Origin: an uncultured Ectothiorhodospiraceae bacterium
Lineage (GTDB): Bacteria; Pseudomonadota; Gammaproteobacteria; UBA9214
NCBI GenBank assembly: GCA_947258545.1
Contig: CAMYJI010000005.1
Span: forward strand, 28,796-92,795
Direction of reading: 5' to 3'
DNA: 64,000 nucleotides
Position numbers and translations under genes: made by a program
The notes under the pieces: generated by a model
Told to the model about the DNA's origin: nothing
What the model saw: the letters and a program-made list of their open reading frames with translations, nothing else
Databases searched by the model: none
Shown here: positions 24,917 through 35,811 of the stretch, piece by piece
How positions within the stretch are numbered: the first letter of the stretch is position 1
Layout of the letters: each line of letters begins with the position of its first letter

Positions 24917-25257
24917 GGCGCCTCCTGCGAGGGCGCCTGAAGCGCTTCATTCAGTGCCGCATCAAAGCGGTCGCGGCGGGCCTCGGACTGCAACTCACAG
25001 TGGAAGCGCCCGTCCAGGTACAGGTACACGGCTGGCAGGTGGAAAACCCCGAACTCGTGCACCAGGGCCATGTCCTGCTGCACATTGACCTGGTAGAGGG
25101 CAAGGCCGGGGTGCGTGCGTGCATAGTCGAGCAGGAACCGTTTCCAGTGCCGGCAGGAGGCACAGCCCGGGGTCACAAACACCACCACCACCGGGCCCCG
25201 TGATTCCTCAAGACGGTCATGGAAATCGAACTGGTCGAGCGAGGTCATATCAGCCAT
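24913..25257 (-). CDS. Small thioredoxin-fold protein
   Basis: 114 residues from ATG 25257. Upstream in-frame sequence (to 25320) is not convincing. The motif VVVVFVTPGCASCRHWKRF carries CASC in the CxxC position, and FHLPAVYLYLDG supplies the cis-Pro loop. There is no signal peptide, so it should be cytoplasmic. It overlaps ampD by 4 bp. It is first in a four-gene minus-strand run (thioredoxin-like, ampD, phosphatase, ROK kinase). Confidence 0.83.
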   Translation of the reverse strand: MADMTSLDQFDFHDRLEESRGPVVVVFVTPGCASCRHWKRFLLDYARTHPGLALYQVNVQQDMALVHEFGVFHLPAVYLYLDGRFHCELQSEARRDRFDAALNEALQAPSQEAP

Positions 25258-25410
25258 TGCACCCGCGAGTATAACCCAGCCTGGCACCCCGGCGCGGCTG
25301 CAGGACCATGGGCGGACCAATCAGGCCGGGCCGGGATGCTAGTATTCGCTCCATGGTGCGATCGGCTACAATAGTTTCCGTTCTGACATAACACCCTGCC
25401 CGGGGAACAC

Positions 25411-26088
25411 ATGATGCTTGCGAGAAAACTGTTTGTTGTCGTCTGTTTGTCCACCCTGATCAGCGGCCATGCCCTGGCCGAGACCCGCTATGTCAGCGAC
25501 AGCCTGGAGATAACCATGCGCAGCGGCAAAAGCACCAGTCACGGGATCATCCGCATGCTGCGTAGCGGCACCGCGCTGACGGTACTCGAGACCGATAACG
25601 ATTCCGGCTACAGTCGCGTGCGCACCAGGGACGGCAAGTCAGGCTGGGTGTTGTCACGCTTCCTTATGAAGGGTCAGGCCGCACGTGACAAGTTGGCGAC
25701 TACCGAGAAGAAACTCGCAGAACTGGAACTTGAAAACAGCAAGCTGGAAACAACCATGGAGACGATAAGGGGGAAAATGAGTTCCATTGAAAAGGAACGC
25801 ATGAACCTCGACGGGGTAAACCGCACGGTCAGCCAGGAACTTGCCGAGATCAAGCGCACGGCATCGAGCGCGCTGGCCATAGATAGCGAGAACAAGGAGC
25901 TCAAGAGCCGTGTCGTAGCCCTGGAACGCAACCTTCAGACCCTGCACCAGGAAAATGAAGGCCTCAAGGACCGCACCGCCCGCGACTGGTTCATGGTCGG
26001 CGCCGCCGTCGTGCTGCTGGGCATCATTGTCGGCCTGATCATCCCGCGCATCCGCTGGCGCAAGAAATCCAGCTGGGACACGTTTTAA
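25411..26088 (+). CDS. SH3-domain membrane protein (YgiM/TIGR04211 type)
   Basis: 225 residues. A signal peptide ends at HALAE, followed by a bacterial SH3 domain (ETRYVSDSLEITMRSGKS...SGWVLSRFL, about 24-87) and a long coiled coil (about 95-190). The C-terminal anchor helix is WFMVGAAVVLLGIIVGLIIP, with a basic tail RIRWRKKSSW. The SH3 and coiled coil should be periplasmic, held by the C-terminal helix. Role unknown, perhaps cell-wall related. The start is preceded by GGGGAA. Confidence 0.9.
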   Translation: MMLARKLFVVVCLSTLISGHALAETRYVSDSLEITMRSGKSTSHGIIRMLRSGTALTVLETDNDSGYSRVRTRDGKSGWVLSRFLMKGQAARDKLATTEKKLAELELENSKLETTMETIRGKMSSIEKERMNLDGVNRTVSQELAEIKRTASSALAIDSENKELKSRVVALERNLQTLHQENEGLKDRTARDWFMVGAAVVLLGIIVGLIIPRIRWRKKSSWDTF

Positions 26089-26103
26089 GGGCTAATACAT
26101 CAG

Positions 26104-26435
26104 GCGCGGGAGCGGCCTCCTGGCCGCGATGATATACCAAACAATCGCGCCGAAGGACGGCGCTCCTACACGTAATAGATGTTTCCATCTCCTTCCCTGG
26201 CGCCCCTGTAGGAGCGGCCTCCCGGCCGCGATTGCATACGAGAGAATCACAGCGATTGATGTTTCCATCTCCTTCCGTGGCGCCCCCTGTAGGAGCGGCC
26301 TCCTGGCCGCGATTGCATACGAGAGAATCACAGCGATTGATGTTTCCATCTCCTTCCGTGGCGCCCCCTGTAGGAGCGGCCTCCCGGCCGCGATGACGTA
26401 TCATGCAATCGCGCCGGAGGACGGCGCTCCTACAT
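26104..26435. repeat. REP/BIME-like tandem array, unit about 81 bp
   Basis: GTAGGAGCGGCCTCC and its GGCCGCGAT arm recur at about 26208, 26289 and 26370, with a degenerate copy at 26106. The first and last copies are closed by inverted GGCGCTCCTACA ends. Each repeat is followed by the same spacer (TGATGTTTCCATCTCCTTCC). It lies between the convergent SH3 and ilvD genes and could act as a bidirectional terminator or RNA-stabilising structure. The spacers are near-identical, so it is not CRISPR. Confidence 0.88.
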
Positions 26436-26441
26436 CATTTC

Positions 26442-28121
<1,680 letters not shown>

Positions 28122-28763
28122 ATCCAGGAAACCTCTAAATTAATTTACAAATAACTCAATTCACAAAATCTCTGCATTCTGGTACTGCATTGTCATAGCA
28201 AGGGTGCGCCATACCCATCATGAAATGTCTGCTTGCCCATGTTTCCTGGGCGTACACTGCATCCAAAAAATAAGTCGTTAAATAATCAGGGCATTCTTAG
28301 TCTGGAGAATAATTATCTTTGCGTCCTTAGCGCCTTTGCGGTGATGCCTTTGCGGTGATATTTATTTAATGGTCTTCGCTGCGCCCTCGGCGCCTCTGCG
28401 GTAAAAACCCCGGTGCACCCAACGAACACGTCCAGGCGAGCAGACGACCGCTCCAAATGACCGGTCATTGTACCGACCTCACCGTCTCGCCATAAACAAC
28501 CCCCTATGGATCCGCCCGGCTGACGCAACCGGGCCACGTAGACCCGTCCCGAACAGGGGATAACGGCTACCTGGAGACGGGGCCGTAAATGTGCCAAATA
28601 ATTGGCTCTGTAATCGTCATATTATTATTAGTATTCAATAAGCTATATCCGTTCTGAACTGGTAGTTTTGGGAACCTATTTGACTTGATTATTGTCTTAA
28701 TTAATGTACAATATAAGCAGATGGTTAAATTCTTATGTTCTTAACCATTGAAGGAGGTGTGAT
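28122..28763. other. Intergenic region with nonamer repeats and a candidate promoter
   Basis: At about 28313-28410 there are several degenerate inverted copies of the GGCGCAAAG-type repeat (CTTTGCGTCCTTAGCGCCTT, CCTTTGCGGTGA, CTCGGCGCCTCTGCGGTAA). The same family recurs at 63838-63872. From about 28600 to 28720 the sequence is strongly AT-rich. -35 TTGATT (28685-28690), a 16-bp spacer and -10 TACAAT (28707-28712) form a plausible promoter for the small-protein, rhodanese and dioxygenase genes. Confidence 0.55.
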
Positions 28764-28916
28764 ATGTACTTTGACAATCTGACTTGGGTTTCTTTGATTA
28801 TTTTCGTTGTTGCGCTGGGCAGTTTCATCTATTCATGCATCGTGCGCAACTGCCTGACCAATGATCATCGGACACGCAATCAGTCTTCGCAAAGCACGCA
28901 TCCGAACATCAGGTAG
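28764..28916 (+). CDS. Small single-pass membrane protein, 50 aa
   Basis: This short frame is well supported. The strong ribosome site GAAGGAGGTGTGAT sits seven bases before the ATG, and a promoter-like sequence lies about 50 bp further upstream. The protein starts MYFDNLTW, has one hydrophobic helix (VSLIIFVVALGSFIYSCIV), two cysteines in CIVRNC, and a polar tail. It lies 25 bp before the rhodanese gene and is likely the first gene of that operon. Function unknown; it may anchor or assist the persulfide enzymes. Confidence 0.72.
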   Translation: MYFDNLTWVSLIIFVVALGSFIYSCIVRNCLTNDHRTRNQSSQSTHPNIR

Positions 28917-28941
28917 GTAAACGGACTAACAGAGGCTAACC

Positions 28942-29235
28942 ATGTACCAACCGACAATCACCGTTGCTGACGCAAGAGAGCTGATCGAGCAGGGCGCGCA
29001 ATTGGTAGATGTGCGTAACCCGCAGGAATACCGGCACAGTCCCGTGCCCGGCTCGGTCAATATTCCGTTACCGGTGATCCAGCAGGCGCTGAAGCAGCTG
29101 GACAAAGAGGCGCCGGTGCTGCTGTATTGCAGCAGCGGGCAGCGCAGCGGTGTCGCCAAGGGTCTGCTCGAGGCATACGGCTTCTCACGGGTCCATAACC
29201 TGGGTTCCTGCACTTCACTGCTCGGGCGCGATTAG
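28942..29235 (+). CDS. Single-domain rhodanese (sulfurtransferase)
   Basis: 97 residues, one rhodanese domain: LVDVRNPQEYRHSPVPGSVN, then the active-site loop LLYCSSGQRSGVAKGLL with the persulfide-forming Cys in CSSGQRS. There is no signal peptide. It should carry sulfane sulfur. The neighbouring gene encodes an ETHE1-type persulfide dioxygenase 35 bp downstream; the pair is a common persulfide-detoxification unit. Confidence 0.92.
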   Translation: MYQPTITVADARELIEQGAQLVDVRNPQEYRHSPVPGSVNIPLPVIQQALKQLDKEAPVLLYCSSGQRSGVAKGLLEAYGFSRVHNLGSCTSLLGRD

Positions 29236-29270
29236 CCGCACGGGACGGGCACTGCCAGCCAGACACCGCC

Positions 29271-29984
29271 ATGGAAGTACACCAGCTATTCGATCCCAAA
29301 ACCAGCAGTTATACCTACCTGCTGTGGGACGATGCTTCGCGTCAAGCGGCGCTGATCGACCCTGTCCATGACCAGGTCTCGCGTGATATCCGGCTGCTCA
29401 GAGAACTCGACCTGAAGCTGCTATACACGCTTGAAACGCATGTCCATGCCGATCATATCACCGGCTCGGGTTTGCTCAGGGAGAGCCTGAATTCGCTTGT
29501 CCTGGTACACGAGGACTGCGGTTCGAAATGTGCCGACATCCTGGTGAAAGACGACGACCTGATTCCGCTGGGTGCGGGGAAAATCCGCGTCATGCACACC
29601 CCTGGCCATACCCCGGGTGACGTGAGCTACCTGATCCCGGGCATCGCATTCACCGGTGACACCCTGCTGATCCGCGGTTGTGGACGCACCGATTTCCAGT
29701 CCGGAGATCCCGGCACCCTGTACGATTCAATCACCCGGAAGCTGTTTACACTGCCCGACGACACCATCGTCTATCCGGGACATGACTACGATGGCCGCTC
29801 GTATACGACCATCGGCGAGGAAAAGTCACTCAATCCGCGTGTCGGCAAGGGGAAATCGCGTGCCGATTTCATCTCCATCATGAACAATCTTAAGCTTGAT
29901 CCGCCGCAATTCATTCATGAGGCCCTGCCCAGCAATCTGCGCTGTGGCATCACTGAATACGAACAGGGCACCCTGCACCACTAG
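29271..29984 (+). CDS. ETHE1-like persulfide dioxygenase (MBL fold)
   Basis: 237 residues. The metallo-beta-lactamase motif is ETHVHADHITGSG. Other metal ligands are the His in MHTPGHTPGDVSYL, the Asp in FTGDTLLIRGCGRTDFQ, and the His in YPGHDYDGRSY. The GRTDFQ and SGDPGTLYDSI context is typical of ETHE1/Blh-type persulfide dioxygenases, which use a single Fe(II) to oxidise glutathione persulfide to sulfite. The gene follows the rhodanese. Confidence 0.92.
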   Translation: MEVHQLFDPKTSSYTYLLWDDASRQAALIDPVHDQVSRDIRLLRELDLKLLYTLETHVHADHITGSGLLRESLNSLVLVHEDCGSKCADILVKDDDLIPLGAGKIRVMHTPGHTPGDVSYLIPGIAFTGDTLLIRGCGRTDFQSGDPGTLYDSITRKLFTLPDDTIVYPGHDYDGRSYTTIGEEKSLNPRVGKGKSRADFISIMNNLKLDPPQFIHEALPSNLRCGITEYEQGTLHH

Positions 29985-30198
29985 CACCGCCTGCGGTCCG
30001 TGTGGGGCCGTGTTGCCTGACTGCCCTGGGACCCACCGCGGCAACCGGCCATCCGGCCGCACTGCCTGCCGCCTCAAATCCCTATCAAGATTGCCTCGAG
30101 GCAGCCGATTATTATTCTGATATCAGCCCGTTTTGAACGTGACCAGGTCACGGCAAGCGGCCGCCCTGTCCCGGACACAAACTGAACTGAAACAGAGC

Positions 30199-32172
30199 AT
30201 GAAAAACAATACCCGCCTGCTCATCAGTACTGGCCTACTGGCTCTACCCGTGCTGATCTTCATGCTGGTGTCTGTTTCACTGGTCCAGTTACATGCCAGC
30301 ACCCAGAACATGGCCCGGCTGGTCGAGGTCACTAATCTCAAGACCGCCATAGCCAACGACATGCGTGACGCCATCCGCCTGCGCACCAATAGCCTCGACA
30401 TCATGCGCCTGACCGGCAGTCCCGGCGAACGCGACATGGAATACCGGGAATTCATGCGCCACGAAGGGAACTACTGGGCCGCGCGTGAAAAGCTGATCGG
30501 CCTCGGCATGGACGCCACAGAGTACGAGATTCATCAGGAACTCACCAGGCTCGCACAGGCAGCACAATCCTACAATGACGACATCTCCGAGAAACTCCAG
30601 GGGTCCGCGGCTGTCGGGGACCTTGCGGCCTCCATATCAATGGCTGCAAAACACCAGAATCAAATTCTCGAACAGCTGGACCAGCTGGTCGTCCTGGAAC
30701 AGGAAAACTCACTCGCGGTACTTTCCGCCAATCAACAGCACTACAGGGGAACCCGCAAACTACTGCTCACACTAGTCGGGATCGCCCTGGTGTTCTGCAT
30801 CCTGGTCGCCAGGATTGTCATCCAGCGCGTCAACACAAAAAACCAGAAACTGAATTACGAAGCGTCACATGACACCCTCACAGGCCTGATCAACCGTCGC
30901 GCATTCGAAAAACGGATTAAACGGGCCATCCGTCAGGCCCGGACACAAGCTGTCACCCACACGCTGCTGTACCTGGATCTTGACCAGTTCCGGCTTGTCA
31001 ACGACACCTACGGTCTCAGGGCGGGGGACGAACTCCTGCAACAACTCGGCCAGCTGCTGCTTAGTTCAGTACGCCAGCGCGACACTCTAAGCCGTCTAGG
31101 TGCCGACGAATTCGGAATGCTGCTGGAAAATTGTCCCCTGGAAAAAGCCGTACAAATCGCCAACAACCTGCTCAGTGCCGTTGAGAGATTTCAGTTCACC
31201 TGGGGTGACAGTTCGTTCACACCGACTGTCAGCATCGGTATGGTGCCGATCAACCGCAACACGAGTGGTCCCGAAAAGGTCATGACCGCGGCTGATTCCG
31301 CCTGTTTTATCGCCAAGCAGGCCGGTCACAACCAGCTACAGATCGCGCACCTCGGGGACCCGGACCTGCAGGAGCAGCATAGTCAGATGCAATGGGCATC
31401 GCGCCTGACCAGGGCACTTGAAGAGGATCACTTCACCCTCTACTTCCAGCCCATCAATGCCTGTAACGGCAAATCCAAACGTGACAAGCATATCGAGATA
31501 CTCTTACGCATGGTTGACGATAATGGCCTGGAGGTCACACCAGCGGTATTCCTGCCTGCAGGCGAGAAGCACCAACTGGCCGCTGACATCGACCGCTGGG
31601 TGATCAGAAATGCGCTGGTCTGGCTGTCTCAGGAGAACGCGTCCAGTCACTGGCCCATCAGGATTGCCATCAACCTGTCCGGACAGTCGATAAACGATCC
31701 GTCCATGCTGAAATACATCATCGATCAAAAAAATGAACTCGGGGTGAATCCGGAACAGGTCTGTTTCGAGATCACCGAGTCTGCTGCCTTCACCAACATC
31801 GCCACGGCCACGAGCTTCATGCTGACGCTGCGCGGTTGCGGCTTCAAGTTTTCACTCGACGACTTCGGCGGCACCCTCTCCTCGTTTGTCTACCTGAAGA
31901 AACTCCCGGTCGACTACATCAAGATCGATGGCACCTTCACCCGCGATATACTGACCGACCCCATCGACCGTGCCATGGTGAAGTCCATCAATATAATGGG
32001 CCACCTGCTCGGCAAGCAGACCATTGCCGAGGGTATTGAAACCACGGATGTCGTCGATGAACTGAAACGCATCGGGGTCGACTATATCGCTGGCTACGCC
32101 TACAGTCAGCCAAAGCCCCTGGAAGAATTCACCCGGGTCATGGGGCCACGCCTGATGGTAGTCTCGTCGTGA
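30199..32172 (+). CDS. Membrane GGDEF-EAL protein with degenerate GGDEF (GADEF)
   Basis: 657 residues from ATG 30199; a TTG 22 codons earlier is less likely. Helix 1 (about 7-29), a periplasmic helical sensor region, and helix 2 (about 188-209) precede a GGDEF domain. Its signature reads RLGADEF at about residue 300, and an I-site RxxD (RQRD) lies five residues before it. The EAL domain has HIEILLRM in place of EAL, but Glu, the Asn in INLSGQ, DDFGG, the Lys in YIKIDG and the Glu in EGIE are kept. Phosphodiesterase activity is therefore possible, while cyclase activity is doubtful. The domain may bind GTP or c-di-GMP as a sensor. Confidence 0.9.
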   Translation: MKNNTRLLISTGLLALPVLIFMLVSVSLVQLHASTQNMARLVEVTNLKTAIANDMRDAIRLRTNSLDIMRLTGSPGERDMEYREFMRHEGNYWAAREKLIGLGMDATEYEIHQELTRLAQAAQSYNDDISEKLQGSAAVGDLAASISMAAKHQNQILEQLDQLVVLEQENSLAVLSANQQHYRGTRKLLLTLVGIALVFCILVARIVIQRVNTKNQKLNYEASHDTLTGLINRRAFEKRIKRAIRQARTQAVTHTLLYLDLDQFRLVNDTYGLRAGDELLQQLGQLLLSSVRQRDTLSRLGADEFGMLLENCPLEKAVQIANNLLSAVERFQFTWGDSSFTPTVSIGMVPINRNTSGPEKVMTAADSACFIAKQAGHNQLQIAHLGDPDLQEQHSQMQWASRLTRALEEDHFTLYFQPINACNGKSKRDKHIEILLRMVDDNGLEVTPAVFLPAGEKHQLAADIDRWVIRNALVWLSQENASSHWPIRIAINLSGQSINDPSMLKYIIDQKNELGVNPEQVCFEITESAAFTNIATATSFMLTLRGCGFKFSLDDFGGTLSSFVYLKKLPVDYIKIDGTFTRDILTDPIDRAMVKSINIMGHLLGKQTIAEGIETTDVVDELKRIGVDYIAGYAYSQPKPLEEFTRVMGPRLMVVSS

Positions 32173-32328
32173 CCACCCTGTCTGACCGGACGCAATACAG
32201 CCCGCTAGACAAACCAAGCCCATAAAATCCTTTCCTGCAACGCATAAAACGTTATCCTTGCAGTAACAGCAGAGTTTCTGCACAGGCACGGCCACGGCCG
32301 TCATTCAAAATCCTGAAGAACATCGACG

Positions 32329-33477
32329 ATGATCACCACTCCTGCCCTGTTCGACATGATCGCGGCGCTGGTCGGCACCCCATCGATCAGCAGTGTCAGC
32401 CCGAAACTGGACCAGGGAAACCTCAAGGTCATCGACCTGCTGGCCGGCTGGCTGGACGCTGCCGGTTTCGAGGTCGAGGTCATGCCCCTGCTGGGGATGC
32501 CCGCCAAGGCCAATCTGGTGGCCACGCTGGGTCGCGGTCCCGGCGGGCTGGTGCTCTCCGGGCATACCGACACCGTGGCCTTCGACGCAGGCCGCTGGAC
32601 ATATAACCCGTTTGAACTCACCCGGACCGACAACCGCCTCTACGGCCTGGGCACCTCCGACATGAAGGCCTTCCTGGCCCTGGCCATCGAGGCATTGCGC
32701 GATATCCGGCCTGCCGATCTGCGTGAGCCGGTCATCCTGCTGGCCACGGCGGACGAGGAGACCAGCATGGCCGGGGCCAAGGCGCTGGTCGAACGGGGCA
32801 TCCCGCAGGCACGTCATGCATTGATCGGCGAGCCCACCGGGCTGCGCCCCGTAAGGATGCACAAGGGTATCCTAATGGAAGCCATTCACCTGCAGGGCCG
32901 CTCGGGACATTCCAGCGATCCGGCACTCGGCAACAGCGCGCTGGAGGCAATGCACACGGTCATTGGCGCCCTGATGGCCTGGCGTGCGCAACTGCAGGAC
33001 GAGTACCGCAACCCACTGTTCGCAGTCCCGGTCCCCACACTCAACCTCGGGCATATCCACGGCGGTGACAATCCGAACCGCATCTGTGCAGACTGTGAAC
33101 TGCATATTGATCTGCGCCCGCTGCCCGGCATGGAGCTGGAAGAGCTGCGCGCTGGCATCCACACCTGTGTCAACCGCAGCCTGCAGGACACCGGCATCCG
33201 GGTGACGTTCGAGTCGCTGTTCGACGGCATCCCGGCCATGGAAACCGCTACCGATGCCGAGATCATTCGTGTCACCGAGAAACTGACCGGTCATGCCGCC
33301 GGGTCTGTGGCCTTCGGCACCGAGGCCCCGTACCTGCAGCAGCTGGGTATGAACACGGTTGTCCTCGGTCCGGGTGACATCGCGCAGGCACATCAACCGG
33401 ACGAATACCTCGCGCTGGACCGCCTGAATCCGACCATCGGGCTGCTTCGCGATCTGATCAAAAGCGTTTGTACCTGA
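32329..33477 (+). CDS. argE: Acetylornithine deacetylase ArgE
   Basis: 382 residues of the M20 metallopeptidase family. Metal-site motifs are LSGHTDTVAFD and GTSDMKAFLAL. The catalytic ADEETSM motif follows, then GEPTGLRP. The dimerisation domain is in the middle (GRSGHSSDP). It removes the acetyl group of N-acetylornithine in the linear arginine pathway. It precedes argA by 42 bp, so the two form an arginine operon. Confidence 0.94.
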   Translation: MITTPALFDMIAALVGTPSISSVSPKLDQGNLKVIDLLAGWLDAAGFEVEVMPLLGMPAKANLVATLGRGPGGLVLSGHTDTVAFDAGRWTYNPFELTRTDNRLYGLGTSDMKAFLALAIEALRDIRPADLREPVILLATADEETSMAGAKALVERGIPQARHALIGEPTGLRPVRMHKGILMEAIHLQGRSGHSSDPALGNSALEAMHTVIGALMAWRAQLQDEYRNPLFAVPVPTLNLGHIHGGDNPNRICADCELHIDLRPLPGMELEELRAGIHTCVNRSLQDTGIRVTFESLFDGIPAMETATDAEIIRVTEKLTGHAAGSVAFGTEAPYLQQLGMNTVVLGPGDIAQAHQPDEYLALDRLNPTIGLLRDLIKSVCT

Positions 33478-33519
33478 CGCGTGCACTTGCTATAAACATC
33501 GGAACAGGAATGTTTGATC

Positions 33520-34845
33520 ATGGCTGCAAAAGACTGGCATAAAAACTTCATCGACGGCTTTCGTCTCTCGGCACCGTATATTCATGCACACCGTGGACGC
33601 ACCTTCGTAATTGTATTCGGCGGTGAAGCGGTCGCTGATCCGCTGTTCTCCGGGTTGGTGCATGACATAGCGCTACTGCACAGCCTGGGGATCCGCCTGG
33701 TGCTGGTACACGGTGCACGCCCGCAGATCGAAACCCGGCTGAAGGCGCGCGGTGTCCGGCTGGAATACGTCGGCGGCCTGCGCATTACCGGCGACGCGGC
33801 ACTCGAGTGCGTCAAGGAGGCGGTCGGTACCGTGCGTGTCGAGATCGAGGCGCTGCTGTCAATGGGACTTGCCAACACACCCATGGCAGGCGCCCGCATC
33901 GGCGCCAGCTCGGGAAACTTTGTCACCGCCCGGCCGCTCGGCATTCGTGACGGCATCGATTATTGCCATACTGGCGAGGTCCGGCGCATCGACGCTGCGG
34001 CCATCCAGCGGCACCTCGATGACCGCAGGATCGTGCTGCTCTCCGCCCTGGGTTATTCACCCACCGGCGAGGTCTTCAATATCAGTGCGGAGGATGTCGC
34101 CACGGCCGCGGCAACCGAGCTGCAGGCCGACAAGCTGGTCCTGATCACCGAGGGGCCCGAGCTGCGGGACAGCCAGCGGCGCCCGTTATCGCAGCTGTCA
34201 TTGACCGAGGCCAGCGCCCTGCTGCAATCGCGCCGGCGCCTGCCTGAAGACACCACCCGGCAGCTGGAACACGCGGTTTATGCCTGCCGTCACGGCGTCG
34301 GGCGCATCCACCTGGTCAGCCGGCGCAAGGACGGCGCCTTGCTACTGGAGCTGTTCACACGTGACGGCAGCGGCACCCTGATCACGGCGGAAATCTATGA
34401 AGGCCTGCGCCAGGCCGTTATCGAGGACGTCGGCGGCATCCTCGAGCTGATCAAGCCGCTTGAAGAGGAAGGCATCCTGGTCAAGCGTTCCCGGGAATTA
34501 CTGGAGATGGAGATCGATCATTTCCTGGTCACCGAACGGGACGGGACCATCATCGCCTGTGCCGCACTCTACCCCGGGGAGCGGGGTCACCACGCCGAAC
34601 TGGCCTGCCTGGCGGTGCACCCCGACTATCGAAACCAGGGGCGTGGCGATGCCTTGCTGGAGGCCATCGAGGACAAGGCGGCGCGGACCGGGGTGGAGAC
34701 CCTGTTCGTGCTGACGACGCGTACTGCCCACTGGTTCCGGGAGCGCGGCTTCGCGCCGGGCGACATCGGCCAGCTGCCGGGGCGGAAAAAGGACCTGTAT
34801 AACTACCAGCGCAAGTCCCGGGTCTACCTGAAGACGCTGGGCTGA
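33520..34845 (+). CDS. argA: N-acetylglutamate synthase ArgA
   Basis: 441 residues from ATG 33520. An amino-acid-kinase domain (FVIVFGGEAVADPL, LVLVHGARPQIETRL, GARIGASSGNFVTARPLG) is followed by a GNAT acetyltransferase domain from about residue 290 (CAALYPGERGHHAELACLAV, YRNQGRGDALL). This is the classical ArgA architecture. It acetylates glutamate with acetyl-CoA as the first step of arginine synthesis and is normally inhibited by arginine through the kinase-like domain. Confidence 0.96.
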   Translation: MAAKDWHKNFIDGFRLSAPYIHAHRGRTFVIVFGGEAVADPLFSGLVHDIALLHSLGIRLVLVHGARPQIETRLKARGVRLEYVGGLRITGDAALECVKEAVGTVRVEIEALLSMGLANTPMAGARIGASSGNFVTARPLGIRDGIDYCHTGEVRRIDAAAIQRHLDDRRIVLLSALGYSPTGEVFNISAEDVATAAATELQADKLVLITEGPELRDSQRRPLSQLSLTEASALLQSRRRLPEDTTRQLEHAVYACRHGVGRIHLVSRRKDGALLLELFTRDGSGTLITAEIYEGLRQAVIEDVGGILELIKPLEEEGILVKRSRELLEMEIDHFLVTERDGTIIACAALYPGERGHHAELACLAVHPDYRNQGRGDALLEAIEDKAARTGVETLFVLTTRTAHWFRERGFAPGDIGQLPGRKKDLYNYQRKSRVYLKTLG

Positions 34846-34909
34846 GATCGGCCTGCAGTGATTAGACCGTTATGGCCGCGCACGGATACACATGGAATCA
34901 AATATCCTT

Positions 34910-35072
34910 GTAGGAGCGGTCCCCTGACCGCGATTATCCACACAAATAATTGCGCCTGTAGGAGCGGTCCCCTGACCGCGATTATCCACACAAATAATCG
35001 CGCCTGTAGGAGCGGTCCCCTGACCGCGATTATCCACACAAATAATCGCGCCGAAGGCCGGCGCTCCTACAA
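34910..35072. repeat. REP-like tandem array, unit 48 bp
   Basis: Three tandem copies at 34910, 34958 and 35006, each beginning GTAGGAGCGGTCCCCTGACC and continuing with an almost invariant spacer (ATTATCCACACAAATAAT). The array is closed by an inverted GCCGGCGCTCCTACA end at about 35057-35071. It lies between the convergent argA and methyltransferase genes. Decamer-type GCGCTTCCGTGGC and heptamer-type TCACGTC fragments follow to about 35150. Confidence 0.9.
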
Positions 35073-35142
35073 TGTTTTTTTATCTTTCCGTGCGCTTCCG
35101 TGGCTTCCGTGGCAAGAATTATCTTGATACACGTTTCACCCT

Positions 35143-35811
35143 TCACGTCTGACCCTTCAGCGCCAGCGTCAGGCCGTCCGCCACCGGCAGCAGGCTCATC
35201 GTCACTCTCCGGTCCGCGTGGACATGCTGATTCAGCGCGCGAATGGCACGGGTATCGGCATCCTGTTTTTCCGGATCGGCGACATCACCCGACCACAGGG
35301 TATTATCGATGGCCAGCAGCCCGCCCGGTCGCAGCAACTGCAGAACCGCCTCATAGTAATTACCGTAGTTCTCCTTGTCCGCATCGATAAAGGCAAAATC
35401 AAAACTCCCGGCCTGTCCCGCGCCAATCAGCCCCTGCAGGCTCTCAAGCGCGGGTGCCAGTCGTAAATCGATGCGGTCGGCAACACCGGCTTCCGCCCAG
35501 TAGCGCCGGGCAATTGACGTCCATTCCTCGCTAATGTCACAAGCGACAATGCGGCCATCCGGCGGCAGGGCCTGTGCCACCCAGAGCGTGCTATAGCCGG
35601 TGTAGACCCCCACCTCCAGGCACCGGCGCGCACCGAGCAGTTGTACCAGCAGGGCCATAAATTGGCCCTGCTCGGGGGCGGACTGCATCCGCGCCATGGC
35701 ATCGGCGGCCGTCTCGGCACGCAGCCGGCGAAGAATCCCGGATTCGCGCAGGGATACCGACAGCAGGTACGTGTAGAGCGCATCATTCATGGTGAGTGTC
35801 TTGTTTGTCAT
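35143..35811 (-). CDS. SAM-dependent O-methyltransferase
   Basis: 222 residues from ATG 35811, which has a purine-rich GGGGTGGAA directly upstream; the upstream in-frame codons (to 35904) look non-coding. Motif I is CLEVGVYTGYSTLWVAQAL. Acidic binding sites are VACDISEEW and FAFIDADKENYGNYYE. PGGLLAIDNTLWSGDVADP is the catechol-O-methyltransferase-like catalytic and metal region. The family methylates catechols and related hydroxyls with a divalent metal. The physiological substrate is unknown. Monocistronic. Confidence 0.88.
   Translation of the reverse strand: MTNKTLTMNDALYTYLLSVSLRESGILRRLRAETAADAMARMQSAPEQGQFMALLVQLLGARRCLEVGVYTGYSTLWVAQALPPDGRIVACDISEEWTSIARRYWAEAGVADRIDLRLAPALESLQGLIGAGQAGSFDFAFIDADKENYGNYYEAVLQLLRPGGLLAIDNTLWSGDVADPEKQDADTRAIRALNQHVHADRRVTMSLLPVADGLTLALKGQT

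Noticed and set aside
26104..26435. Possible CRISPR array
   Set aside because: The segments between the repeated heads are near-identical rather than unique, the heads are REP-like palindromes, and no cas gene is present. The same holds for the arrays at 34910-35072 and 59563-59842.
30199..32172. Treating the GGDEF-EAL protein as part of the signalling island
   Set aside because: It is about 15 kb away with unrelated genes between, and its domain set differs from the island regulator.
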